64,000 bases of DNA from contig JODX01000014.1 of the NCBI GenBank assembly GCA_000719105.1, positions 178,259 through 242,258 of the forward strand. The letters are read 5' to 3'. This DNA is from Streptomyces sclerotialus. Lineage in GTDB: Bacteria; Actinomycetota; Actinomycetes; Streptomycetales; Streptomycetaceae. A model generated the notes under the pieces. That model was not told where the DNA came from. It made no database searches and was given only the letters and a program-made list of their open reading frames with translations. Shown piece by piece: positions 1 to 7,795 of the stretch (position 1 is the stretch's first letter; the number at the start of each line of letters is the position of its first letter). Both the position numbers and the translations under genes were made by a program.

Positions 1-535
1 CCCGCCGGAACAGGTCCTCCAGGTACAGCGCGGTCTGCGGCACGTTCGAGGCGTGCTTGAGCAGGCCCACGTTGCCCGCCATCAGCGCGGGCGCGGCGAA
101 CCGCACCACCTGCCAGAGCGGGAAGTTCCACGGCATCACCGCGAGCACCGGGCCGAGCGGCCGGTAGCGGACGTAGGCCCGGGAGCCCCCGGAGTCCTTC
201 ACGTCGTGCCCGGCGGGCTCCTCGTCGGCGAGCAGCTCCGCCGCGTGGTCGGCGTACCAGCGCATCGCCTTGGCGCACTTGTCGGCCTCGGCGCGCGCCT
301 GCGTGATCGGCTTGCCCATCTCGGTCGTCATCGTGCGGGCGATGTCCTGCCGGTCCTCCTCCAGCAGCTCGGCGGCCCGGCGCAGCAGCCGGGCCCGCTC
401 GTCGAAGGAGGTCGTCCGGTACGTACGGAACGTGCTGTCCGCCGTGGCGAGCCTGCGCTCGATCTCCTCCTCGCCCAGGGCGTCGTACGTCTCGAGCGTC
501 TCGCCGGTCGCCGGGTTCACCGTGGCGATGGGCAT
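1..535 (-). CDS. gabD: NADP-dependent succinate-semialdehyde dehydrogenase, N-terminal part (cut by window edge)
   Basis: This is the first ~178 residues of an aldehyde dehydrogenase; the C-terminal part, including the catalytic Cys, lies beyond base 1. The protein begins MPIATVNPATGETLETYDAL and contains the family segment LGPVLAVMPWNFPLWQVVRF, whose PWNFP sits in the cofactor-binding fold. The short N-terminus and TMTTEMGKPI are typical of the ~455-aa actinobacterial succinate-semialdehyde dehydrogenases, which oxidise succinate semialdehyde to succinate in GABA and related catabolism. The ATG at 535 is preceded on the minus strand by a GGAGG-like sequence. The substrate is inferred from family resemblance only. 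Confidence 0.85.
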   Translation of the reverse strand, partial: MPIATVNPATGETLETYDALGEEEIERRLATADSTFRTYRTTSFDERARLLRRAAELLEEDRQDIARTMTTEMGKPITQARAEADKCAKAMRWYADHAAELLADEEPAGHDVKDSGGSRAYVRYRPLGPVLAVMPWNFPLWQVVRFAAPALMAGNVGLLKHASNVPQTALYLEDLFRR

Positions 536-573
536 GGCTGGCCTCCTCCTGACGGCTGCGTCGGTAACCACTC

Positions 574-1044
574 TCAGGGCGAGTGCTCCGCCAGCCGGTC
601 CAGAAACGCCGTCTGCGCCTTCACGATCACCGAACGGGCCCGGTCGAGGGTGAACCACTCCACCCGGTCGAGCTCGGGGAACTCCTGGATCCGCCCCGAG
701 CGCGGCGGCCACTCCATACGGAAGGTGCCGGGCACCACGGCCGCCGGATCGAGGTCGCCCTCGACCGCCCAGGCGGTGACGGTCTTGCCGCCCGCCTGCC
801 GCACCTCGCCCAGCGGCACGGCCTGCCCGCCGGGCGGCGGCAGGCCGAGCTCCTCCCGCCACTCGCGGCGCGCGGCCTCCCAGGCGGGCTCGTCGGGCGC
901 GTACTCGCCCTTCGGCACGGTCCACGCCCCGGCGTCCCGCCGTGCGAAGAACGGGCCGCCCATGTGGCCGAGCAGCACCTCCGGGCCGCCGTCCGGGGTG
1001 CGGCGGTACAGCAGCAGTCCCGCGCTGCGCCGGGCGGCGGTCAT
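574..1044 (-). CDS. NUDIX hydrolase
   Basis: A 156-aa single-domain NUDIX protein. A complete Nudix box is visible at residues 46-68: Gly46, Glu52, then REWREELGL matching the GX5EX7REUXEEXGU pattern that binds Mg2+ and hydrolyses nucleoside-diphosphate derivatives. Its ATG (1042-1044) overlaps the TGA of the upstream ATP-dependent DNA ligase gene (1041-1043), so the two are translationally coupled. Opening MTAARRSAGLLLYRR is typical of the family in Streptomyces. Pairing with a ligase suggests a repair or nucleotide-sanitation role, which is inference; the substrate cannot be read from sequence. Confidence 0.88.
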   Translation of the reverse strand: MTAARRSAGLLLYRRTPDGGPEVLLGHMGGPFFARRDAGAWTVPKGEYAPDEPAWEAARREWREELGLPPPGGQAVPLGEVRQAGGKTVTAWAVEGDLDPAAVVPGTFRMEWPPRSGRIQEFPELDRVEWFTLDRARSVIVKAQTAFLDRLAEHSP

Positions 1045-2597
1045 CCCGCCGCCCTCGGCCGGGCGGCCACCCCCGGGTGCGCCGCGAGGACCGTCTCCAC
1101 CGTGTCCGCCTCGGCCGGCGTCTTGTCCTCGCGGTAGCGCACCAGGCGGGCGAAGCGGAGCGCGACACCGGCCGGGTAGCGGCTGGAGCGCTGGATGCCG
1201 TCGTACGCGATCTCCACGACGAGCTCGGGACGCAGGGTGAACCCCCAGCGGTGCTCCTCGGCCGCCAGCTCCGGGAGCCGTTCGGTCTGCCAGGCGAGCA
1301 GCGCGTCGGTCATGCCCTTGAACGTCTTGCCCAGCATGGCGAACGACCCGTCGGGGTTGCGCGCGCCGAGGTGCAGGTTGGAGAGCTTGCCCGTGCGCCG
1401 GCCGCTGCCCCACTCGGCGCCCAGCACCACCAGGTCGAGGGTGTGCACGGGCTTGATCTTCAGCCAGGAGGCGCCGCGCCGGCCCGCGCTGTAGGGGGCG
1501 TCGAGGGCCTTCACGACGACGCCCTCGTGCCCGCGCGCCAGCGTCTCGGCGAGGAACGCCTCCGCGGTGGTGACGTCGTCCGGGCCGTGCGCGAGCGTGC
1601 GCCGCACCCGCATGGGCTCGGGGACCAGCCGGGCCAGCTCCGCGTGCCGCTCGGCGAACGGCAGGTCGAGCAGTTCGCGGCCGTCGACGGCCAGCGCGTC
1701 GAAGAACACCGGCGAGACGGGCACCTGCCGTGCGGCCGACTCCACGTCCACCCGCGAGCTCACCCGGCCGGAGGTCTCCTGGAAAGGGCGCGGCCGCCCG
1801 TCCTCGTCCAGTGCGATCACCTCCCCGTCGAGAATGAACCGTTGCTCGCTCAGCTCCCGCGCCACCGTGACGATTTCGGGCAGGCGGTCGGTGATCTCCT
1901 CCAGGGTGCGGGTGTGGATTCGTACGTCGTCGCCGTCGCGGTGCACCTGGACGCGGATGCCGTCCAGTTTCTCCTCCACCGCGCACTCGCCCAGTTTGCC
2001 CACGGCCTCCGCCACCGAGGAAGCGGTGTGGGCGAGCATCGGCCAGACCGGACGGCCCACGGTGAGCCGGAACCGTTCGAGGGCCGGCGGGCCGTCCGCG
2101 AGCAGCGCCTCGGCCACGGCCTGCAGTGAGCCCGCGAGCATCACCGCGCGCCGTACGGCGTCCGGGGGCGCCCCGGTCGCCGCGGCCAGGCCCTCCGCGG
2201 CCAGTGCGTCCAGAGCGCCCTGCCGGACCTCCCCGGTGAGCAGCCCGGTCAGGAACCGCTGCTCGTGCTCGGTGGCCGCTGCCAGCAGCGCGCCGACGAG
2301 CCGTCTGCGCTCGGCCTGGGAGCCGGTGCCCGACGCCCCGCCGATCTCCGTCAGCCGGGCGTCCACGTCCCGTACGGTCAGCGACGGCTCGGCGGCGGCC
2401 GGGACCTGCTGGTTCAGCAGCTTCCAGCCGATGCCGAGGCGGCCCTGCGGCAGCCGGCCCGCCAGATACGGGATGACGATCGGCACGTCGGCCGCCTCGG
2501 CGTCCCGGAACAGCTCGGCGAGCAGGGCGGTCTTCCGGGACCGGGCCGAGGTGGCGGCGACCTCCTGGGACACACGGGCGAGCTCGGCGAACAGCAT
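1041..2597 (-). CDS. lig: ATP-dependent DNA ligase (LigB type)
   Basis: A 518-aa ATP-dependent DNA ligase. The N-terminal DNA-binding domain spans roughly residues 1-180. The adenylation motif EEKLDGIRVQVH gives the catalytic Lys210 (KxDG). Downstream are FILDGEVIALD, FFDALAVDG, EGVVVKALDAPY and SWLKIKP, the other nucleotidyltransferase motifs, followed by an OB-fold region ending LVRYREDKTPAEAD. Length and order match mycobacterial LigB and its Streptomyces homologues, accessory ligases acting beside the essential NAD-dependent LigA. The ATG at 2597 was chosen because the protein starts MLFAELARVSQEVAATSAR, aligned with the usual family start. It is coupled to the NUDIX gene. Confidence 0.92.
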   Translation of the reverse strand: MLFAELARVSQEVAATSARSRKTALLAELFRDAEAADVPIVIPYLAGRLPQGRLGIGWKLLNQQVPAAAEPSLTVRDVDARLTEIGGASGTGSQAERRRLVGALLAAATEHEQRFLTGLLTGEVRQGALDALAAEGLAAATGAPPDAVRRAVMLAGSLQAVAEALLADGPPALERFRLTVGRPVWPMLAHTASSVAEAVGKLGECAVEEKLDGIRVQVHRDGDDVRIHTRTLEEITDRLPEIVTVARELSEQRFILDGEVIALDEDGRPRPFQETSGRVSSRVDVESAARQVPVSPVFFDALAVDGRELLDLPFAERHAELARLVPEPMRVRRTLAHGPDDVTTAEAFLAETLARGHEGVVVKALDAPYSAGRRGASWLKIKPVHTLDLVVLGAEWGSGRRTGKLSNLHLGARNPDGSFAMLGKTFKGMTDALLAWQTERLPELAAEEHRWGFTLRPELVVEIAYDGIQRSSRYPAGVALRFARLVRYREDKTPAEADTVETVLAAHPGVAARPRAAG

Positions 2598-2626
2598 GCT
2601 TTCAGAGTGCAACGGATGGGGTGGGT

Positions 2627-3577
2627 CTACACCTGGACGCCTCGGGTGCCTGCCTGGACGGCCGCGTCGATGTCCTCCATGACCAGCTCGTTGTTGATGG
2701 TGGCCGCCGCCCGGTAGCCGTCCCCGGCCGCGTGCACCACCTGCTGGGACGTCAGCGTGCTGTTGCCCGCCACCCACACGCCCGGCACGGTGCTCCGCCC
2801 CGTCTCGTCCGTCACGGGGGCGGTGCCGAACGGCGTCTCCTTCATCTCGGCGCCCAGCCGCTCCAGCAGCCCCGTGCGCGGGACGAAGCGCGGCGCGACG
2901 AACACCGCGGACCGCGCGTGCACGGAACCGTCGGCCAGCCGGACCCCGGTCAGCCGGTCGTCCTCGACGACGAGCCCCGCCACCTCGCCCGGCACCACGG
3001 AGACCCCTGCGGCGGCCAGCCTGCGCAGGTCCTCGTCGGAGATCGCCTCCTCGCCGGGCGTGTGCGCGAACAGGGTCACGTCCTTCGACCACTGGGTGAC
3101 CAGCAGCGCCTGGTGGACGCTCATCGGCGAGGTCGCGAGCACCCCGAAGGCCTCGTCGCGCACCTCCCAGCCGTGGCAGTACGGGCAGTGCAGGACGTCC
3201 CGACCGAAGCGCTCGGCGACCCCCGGCACGGACGGCAGCTCGTCGGCCAGCCCGGTGGCGACGACCAGCCGCCGGGCGCGTACGGTGCGCCCGCCGGCCA
3301 GCACCACCGCGAAGTCCCGCTCGCGGCGCACGTCCACCGCCCGGTCCCGGACCAGCTCGACGCCGTACCGGGCGATCTCCTCGCGCCCCACGGCGAGGAA
3401 CTCGGCGGGCGGCATCCCGTCGCGCGACAGGTAGCCCTGCATGTGCGCGGCGGGCGCGTTGCGCGGCTCGCCCGCGTCGACGACGAGGGTGCGGCGCCGG
3501 GCCCGGCCCAGGACCAGCGCGGCGGAGAGCCCGGCCGCGCCGCCGCCGATGACGATCGCTTCGTATGTGTCGGTCAT
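2627..3577 (-). CDS. Thioredoxin-reductase-like NAD(P)/FAD-dependent oxidoreductase
   Basis: A 316-aa flavoprotein of the thioredoxin-reductase fold. It starts MTDTYEAIVIGGGAAGLSAA, an FAD dinucleotide-binding GGGAAG, and has the redox pair CPYCHGWE (CxxC) around residues 140-147. The C-terminal VPGVWVAGNSTL resembles the second FAD motif. CPYCHG rather than CATCDG marks a TrxR-like subgroup, not classical TrxB. A GGAGG lies 7-8 nt upstream of the ATG at 3577, favouring it over the more upstream ATG at 3592. It is divergent from an XRE-cupin gene only 77 bp away, which probably regulates it (inference). Confidence 0.88.
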   Translation of the reverse strand: MTDTYEAIVIGGGAAGLSAALVLGRARRRTLVVDAGEPRNAPAAHMQGYLSRDGMPPAEFLAVGREEIARYGVELVRDRAVDVRRERDFAVVLAGGRTVRARRLVVATGLADELPSVPGVAERFGRDVLHCPYCHGWEVRDEAFGVLATSPMSVHQALLVTQWSKDVTLFAHTPGEEAISDEDLRRLAAAGVSVVPGEVAGLVVEDDRLTGVRLADGSVHARSAVFVAPRFVPRTGLLERLGAEMKETPFGTAPVTDETGRSTVPGVWVAGNSTLTSQQVVHAAGDGYRAAATINNELVMEDIDAAVQAGTRGVQV

Positions 3578-3619
3578 GGTGACCACCTCCAAGACGACAG
3601 TCGCCCAAGTGGTGCTGTA

Positions 3620-3648
3620 TTGACAAACAGCTTTGCCGAACCTGCAAT
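3620..3648 (+). promoter_or_regulatory. Sigma-70-like promoter for a leaderless transcript
   Basis: TTGACA (3620-3625), a 17-nt spacer and TGCAAT (3643-3648) form a near-consensus promoter. The predicted start lies about 7 nt downstream, at or next to the ATG at 3655. No Shine-Dalgarno sequence precedes that ATG, so the XRE-cupin mRNA is probably leaderless. Confidence 0.6.
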
Positions 3649-3654
3649 AACTTC

Positions 3655-4254
3655 ATGAGTGACGAGGAAACGAGTACGGACGACGTCCTGTCGGGCGTCG
3701 GCCCCCGGCTGCGGCGCATCCGCAAGGAGCGGGAGGTGACCCTCGCGGCACTGTCCCGGGCCACGGGCATCTCCGTGAGCACGCTGTCCCGCCTGGAGTC
3801 GGGGCTGCGCAAACCCAGCCTGGAGCTGCTGCTGCCCATCGCCCGCGCCCACCAGGTGCCGCTGGACGAACTGGTGGGGGCGCCGCCGGTGCGGGATCCC
3901 AGGGTCCGGGCCGAGCCGATCGTGCGGCACGGGCGGACGTACTGGCCGCTCACCCGCCAGCCCGGCGGCCTCCAGGCGTTCAAGGTGCTCGAACCCCGGC
4001 GCAAGGAGGAGCCGGAGCCGCGGACGCACGAGGGGTACGAGTGGCTCTACGTGCTGTCCGGGCGGCTGCGGCTGGTGCTGGGGGAGCACGACGTGGTGCT
4101 GACGGCGGGGGAGGCCGCCGAGTTCGACACGCGGGTGCCGCACTGGTTCGGGTCGACGGGGGAGGGGCCGGCCGAGTTCCTCAGCCTGTTCGGGCCGCAG
4201 GGGGAGCGCATGCACGTCCGGGCGCGGCCGGCCGGTGCCGAGCACTCCGGCTGA
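3655..4254 (+). CDS. XRE-family transcriptional regulator with cupin sensor domain
   Basis: A 199-aa protein with an N-terminal helix-turn-helix (about residues 12-67, RRIRKEREVTLAALSRATG then STLSRLESGLRKPS) and a C-terminal cupin beta-barrel (about 125-190, EWLYVLSGRLRLVLG then FDTRVPHWFGS). Proteins with this layout bind DNA as dimers and sense small molecules or metals through the cupin. It is transcribed divergently from the thioredoxin-reductase-like gene, suggesting local control of that gene and itself. The ATG abuts the predicted transcription start. The ligand is unknown. Confidence 0.88.
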   Translation: MSDEETSTDDVLSGVGPRLRRIRKEREVTLAALSRATGISVSTLSRLESGLRKPSLELLLPIARAHQVPLDELVGAPPVRDPRVRAEPIVRHGRTYWPLTRQPGGLQAFKVLEPRRKEEPEPRTHEGYEWLYVLSGRLRLVLGEHDVVLTAGEAAEFDTRVPHWFGSTGEGPAEFLSLFGPQGERMHVRARPAGAEHSG

Positions 4255-4280
4255 GGTGCCGCGAGCTGTTCCCTCCGCGC

Positions 4281-4292
4281 AAGCGACCGCTT
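4281..4292. promoter_or_regulatory. Palindromic operator candidate upstream of the acyl-CoA dehydrogenase operon
   Basis: AAGCGACCGCTT has perfect 5-bp arms around a 2-bp centre and is followed by TAGTAT (4293-4298), a plausible -10. It sits about 50 bp upstream of the operon start at 4341. The shape resembles operators of TetR regulators controlling actinobacterial acyl-CoA genes; no such regulator is adjacent. Confidence 0.4.
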
Positions 4293-4340
4293 AGTATGTG
4301 CGCGACCCCGGTCGGACGACGCAGTCTGTGGAGGCCGCGC

Positions 4341-5315
4341 ATGCAGGCATGGCACGTGCACGAGAACGGCGAGCCGAGCGAGGTGATGCGCCTCGACCAG
4401 GACGCGGCGCGGCCCGTGCCCGGCGACGGCCAGGTCCTGGTGAAGGTGCGCGCCGCGAACGTCAACTTCCCCGACGCGCTGCTGTGCCGGGGGCAGTACC
4501 AGGTCAGGCCGCCGCTGCCGTTCACGCCCGGGGTGGAGGTCTGCGGCGAGACGGAGGACGGGCGCCGCGTCATCGCCACCCCCGTGCTGCCGTACGGCGG
4601 TTTCGCCGAGTACGCCGTCGCGGACGCCGCGGCTCTCCTGCCCGCGCCCGAGGCGCTGGACGACGCCGAGGCCGCCGCCCTGCACATCGGCTACCAGACC
4701 GGCTGGTTCGGCCTGCACCGGCGGGCCGGGCTCCAGGCCGGCGAGACCCTGCTCGTGCACGCCGCCGCGGGCGGGGTCGGCAGCGCGGCCGTACAGCTCG
4801 GCAAGGCCGCGGGTGCCACGGTCATCGGTGTCGTCGGCGGTGCCGGGAAGGCCGCCGTGGCGCGGGAGCTGGGCTGCGACGTCGTCGTCGACCGGCGTGC
4901 GGAGGACGTGATCGCCGCCGTGAAGGAGGCCACCGGCGGGCGCGGCGCCGACGTGATCTACGACCCGGTGGGCGGCGCGGCCTACGCCCAGTCCGCCAAG
5001 GTCGTCGCCTTCGAGGGCCGCATCGTGGTCGTCGGCTTCGCGAGCGGCTCCATCCCGAGTCCCGCCCTGAACCACGCCCTGGTCAAGAACTACTCGATCC
5101 TCGGCCTGCACTGGGGCCTGTACAACACCAAGGACCCCGAGGCGGTCCTGCGCTGCCACGAGCAGCTCACCGAGCTGGCCGCGCGCGGCGCGATCAAGCC
5201 GCTGGTCAGCGAGCGCGTACCGCTGGAGGACGCGCCCGCCGCCGTGCAGCGGGTCGCCGACGGAGTGACGACCGGCCGGGTGGCCGTCGTCCTGGAGAAG
5301 GGAGCCGCCGTATGA
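4341..5315 (+). CDS. NADPH:quinone oxidoreductase family protein (zinc-independent MDR)
   Basis: A 324-aa medium-chain dehydrogenase/reductase. It starts MQAWHVHENGEPSEVMRL, has the GroES-like N-terminal half, and a Rossmann motif in HAAAGGVGSAAVQLGKAAGA. The cysteine and histidine ligands of zinc alcohol dehydrogenases are not evident, as expected for quinone oxidoreductases, which reduce quinones or enoyl groups with NADPH. GGAGG precedes the ATG. Its last codons overlap the next ATG (5312) in an ATGA, so it is coupled to two acyl-CoA dehydrogenases. This suggests a joint role in acyl-CoA oxidation (inference). Confidence 0.88.
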   Translation: MQAWHVHENGEPSEVMRLDQDAARPVPGDGQVLVKVRAANVNFPDALLCRGQYQVRPPLPFTPGVEVCGETEDGRRVIATPVLPYGGFAEYAVADAAALLPAPEALDDAEAAALHIGYQTGWFGLHRRAGLQAGETLLVHAAAGGVGSAAVQLGKAAGATVIGVVGGAGKAAVARELGCDVVVDRRAEDVIAAVKEATGGRGADVIYDPVGGAAYAQSAKVVAFEGRIVVVGFASGSIPSPALNHALVKNYSILGLHWGLYNTKDPEAVLRCHEQLTELAARGAIKPLVSERVPLEDAPAAVQRVADGVTTGRVAVVLEKGAAV

Positions 5316-6508
5316 CCGACGCGACCGACGCAGGCGAACTCAGGCGTCGCACCGCCGAGTTGCTGGCCGCGTACCCGCCGGCCACCACGGACCGCCTGGA
5401 CTTCCTCCGGGCCCGCTTCGACGCGGGACTGGCCTGGGTGCACTTCCCGGAGGGCCTCGGCGGCCTCGGCGCCCCGCGCTCCCTCCAGCCCGTCGTGGAC
5501 GCCGAACTCGCGGCCGCGGGCGCCCCCGACAACGACCCCCGGCGCATCGGCATCGGCCTCGGCATGGCCGCGCCGACCGTCCTCGAGTACGGCACGGAGG
5601 AGCAGAAGCGACGCTTCCTGAGGCCGCTGTGGACGGGCGAGGAGGTCTGGTGCCAGCTCTTCAGCGAGCCGGGCGCCGGGTCCGACCTGGCCGCGCTCGG
5701 CACGCGCGCCGTGCGGGACGGGGACGGCGAGGGGTGGGTCGTCAACGGGCAGAAGGTGTGGACCTCCAGCGCCCACCTCGCCCGCTGGGCCATCCTCATC
5801 GCCCGCACCGACGCGGACGTGCCCAAGCACCGCGGCATCACCTACTTCGTCTGCGACATGACCGACCCCGGCGTCGAGGTGCGGCCGCTGCGGCAGATCA
5901 CCGGTGAGGCCGAGTTCAACGAGGTGTTCCTGACCGACGTGCGGATCCCGGACGCACACCGTCTCGGCGGGATCGGCGACGGCTGGCGGGTCGCGCAGAC
6001 CACGCTGAACAACGAACGCGTCGCCATCGGCGGCATGCGGCTGCCCCGCGAGGGCGGCATGATCGGCCCGGTCGCGAAGACCTGGCGCGAGCGTCCCGAG
6101 CTGCGCACCCCCGATCTGCACCAGCGGCTGCTGACCCTCTGGGTCGAGGCCGAGGCCGCCCGCCTCACCGGCGAGCGGCTGCGCCAGCAGCTCGTGGCCG
6201 GCCAGCCCGGCCCCGAGGGCGCCGGTATGAAGCTCGGCTTCGCCCGCCTCAACCAGCAGATCAGCGGCCTGGAGGTGGAACTCCTCGGCGAGGAGGGCCT
6301 GCTGTACGACGACTGGACCATGCGCCGCCCCGAGCTGGTCGACTTCACCGGCCGGGACGCCGGTTACCGCTATCTGCGCTCCAAGGGCAACAGCATCGAG
6401 GGCGGGACCAGCGAGGTCCTGCTGAACATCGTCGCCGAGCGCGTTCTCGGCCTGCCCTCCGAACCGCGGACCGACAAGGACGTCGCGTGGAAGGACCTGT
6501 CCCGATGA
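5312..6508 (+). CDS. Acyl-CoA dehydrogenase, catalytic-type subunit
   Basis: A 398-aa FAD-dependent acyl-CoA dehydrogenase. Visible features are the FAD/substrate segments CQLFSEPGAGSDLAAL and WVVNGQKVWTSSA, and a C-terminal SIEGGTSEVLLN in which the Glu occupies the position of the catalytic base of this family. It overlaps the upstream gene (ATGA at 5312) and the downstream second acyl-CoA dehydrogenase (ATGA at 6505). Adjacent pairs of this type in actinobacteria commonly form alpha2beta2 enzymes acting on steroid or branched acyl-CoA side chains. That assembly is inferred here from gene order and from loss of the Glu in the partner. Confidence 0.9.
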   Translation: MTDATDAGELRRRTAELLAAYPPATTDRLDFLRARFDAGLAWVHFPEGLGGLGAPRSLQPVVDAELAAAGAPDNDPRRIGIGLGMAAPTVLEYGTEEQKRRFLRPLWTGEEVWCQLFSEPGAGSDLAALGTRAVRDGDGEGWVVNGQKVWTSSAHLARWAILIARTDADVPKHRGITYFVCDMTDPGVEVRPLRQITGEAEFNEVFLTDVRIPDAHRLGGIGDGWRVAQTTLNNERVAIGGMRLPREGGMIGPVAKTWRERPELRTPDLHQRLLTLWVEAEAARLTGERLRQQLVAGQPGPEGAGMKLGFARLNQQISGLEVELLGEEGLLYDDWTMRRPELVDFTGRDAGYRYLRSKGNSIEGGTSEVLLNIVAERVLGLPSEPRTDKDVAWKDLSR

Positions 6509-7590
6509 GCACGCAGCCGGATCTTCTCTACTCCGAGGACGAGGTGGCGCTGCGGGCCGCCGTCCGCGACCTCCTCACCGACCACTGCGACGCGCCGGGC
6601 GTCATCGCCCGCACCGAGTCCGGCACGCCGCACGACCGGTCGCTGTGGAAGGCCCTCACCGAGGGCATGGGCCTCGCCGGGCTGCTGGTGCCCGAGGAGC
6701 GCGGCGGCCAGGGCGCCACCCACCGGGAGGCCGCCGTCGTCCTGGAGGAACTGGGCCGGGCCGCCGCCCCCGTGCCCTACCTCACCAGCGCCGTCGTGGC
6801 CACCGAGGCACTGTTGGAGTGCGGGAACGACGAGCTGCTCGCCGAGCTGGCGTCCGGCCGCACGGTCGGTGCCCTCGCCGTCGCGCTGAACGTGGCCCCG
6901 GACGGCGCCCACCGGACCGTACGACTGGAGAACGGCGCCCTGCACGGCGAGTTGACCGGCATCGCGGACGCGGCGGCCGCCGATGTGCTGCTCGTGCCCG
7001 CGGACGACGGCGGCCTGTACGCGGTGGCCGCCGACGCCGCCACCGTCACACCGCAGGTGTCCCTCGACCTGACCCGGCCGGTGGCGACGGTCGTCCTCGA
7101 CGGGGCGCCGGGAACGCGGCTGGGCGAGGCCGGACCCGCCGTACGACGGGCCCTGCGCGCCGGAGCCGGGCTGCTGGCCTCCGAGCAGCTCGGCCTCGCC
7201 GACTGGTGCCTGACCGAGACGGTCCGCTACCTGAAGGAACGCAAGCAGTTCAACCGGCCCGTCGGCGGCTTCCAGGCGCTCAAGCACCGCCTCGCCCAGC
7301 TGTGGCTGGAGGTCGTCAACCTGCGGGCGGCGGCGCGGAACGCGGCCGACGCCCTCGCGACGGGCAGCGGCGACACCGGCCTGGCCGTCGCCGTCGCCCA
7401 GGCCTACGCCGCGCCCGTCGCGGTCCGTGCGGCCGAGGAGGCCCTCCAGCTGCACGGCGGGATCGGCATGACGTGGGAGCACCCCGTGCACCTGTACCTC
7501 AAGCGGGCCAAGGCCGACTCGATCGCGTACGGCACGGCGGGCCGCCACCGCGCGGCACTGGCCGAACTGGTCGACCTCCAGGCGCCCTGA
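6505..7590 (+). CDS. Acyl-CoA dehydrogenase family protein, probable non-catalytic partner
   Basis: A 361-aa acyl-CoA dehydrogenase fold protein starting MSTQPDLLYSEDEVALRAAV. The C-terminal half holds RYLKERKQFNRPVGGFQALK and LQLHGGIGMTWEHPVHLYLK. Where the family normally has an IYEGTSE-like catalytic segment it reads SIAYGTAGRH, without the acidic residue seen in its neighbour. This fits the beta-type subunit of heteromeric actinobacterial acyl-CoA dehydrogenases. The start ATG overlaps the upstream TGA. A strong terminator follows at 7622. Confidence 0.88.
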   Translation: MSTQPDLLYSEDEVALRAAVRDLLTDHCDAPGVIARTESGTPHDRSLWKALTEGMGLAGLLVPEERGGQGATHREAAVVLEELGRAAAPVPYLTSAVVATEALLECGNDELLAELASGRTVGALAVALNVAPDGAHRTVRLENGALHGELTGIADAAAADVLLVPADDGGLYAVAADAATVTPQVSLDLTRPVATVVLDGAPGTRLGEAGPAVRRALRAGAGLLASEQLGLADWCLTETVRYLKERKQFNRPVGGFQALKHRLAQLWLEVVNLRAAARNAADALATGSGDTGLAVAVAQAYAAPVAVRAAEEALQLHGGIGMTWEHPVHLYLKRAKADSIAYGTAGRHRAALAELVDLQAP

Positions 7591-7621
7591 CGCACCGGCA
7601 GGAGAGCGCGGGAACGACGGA

Positions 7622-7651
7622 GAAAGCCCGTCCCGACTGGGGCGGGCTTTC
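7622..7651. terminator. Intrinsic terminator hairpin after the acyl-CoA dehydrogenase operon
   Basis: 13-bp arms (7622-7634 and 7639-7651) pair with one G-T wobble around a 4-nt GACT loop. The right arm is GGGGCGGGCTTTC. It lies 32 bp after the stop at 7590. Confidence 0.8.
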
Positions 7652-7795
7652 CCGTGCCCAACCCCGTGCCCGCCGCCCGGACGAAGTGAACCACCGACGT
7701 CGGTCCGGCCAACTCCTCGCGCGGCTCTGCTCCCCGCCCACGAACGGACCGCATACTCGCTGGGGTTCAGTCCGGCACTCCCAGGGAGGCAGAGC

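Noticed and set aside
53..1240. Long plus-strand frame over the SSADH, NUDIX and ligase genes
   Set aside because: Antisense shadow. The minus strand carries complete family motifs (Nudix box, ligase KxDG) and the plus frame is Arg/Gly/Pro-rich without a match.
1041..4004. A single 987-aa minus-strand protein covering ligase and flavoprotein
   Set aside because: Only the last 518 residues are ligase. The upstream part is an out-of-frame reading of the flavoprotein gene, and a good ligase start lies at 2597.
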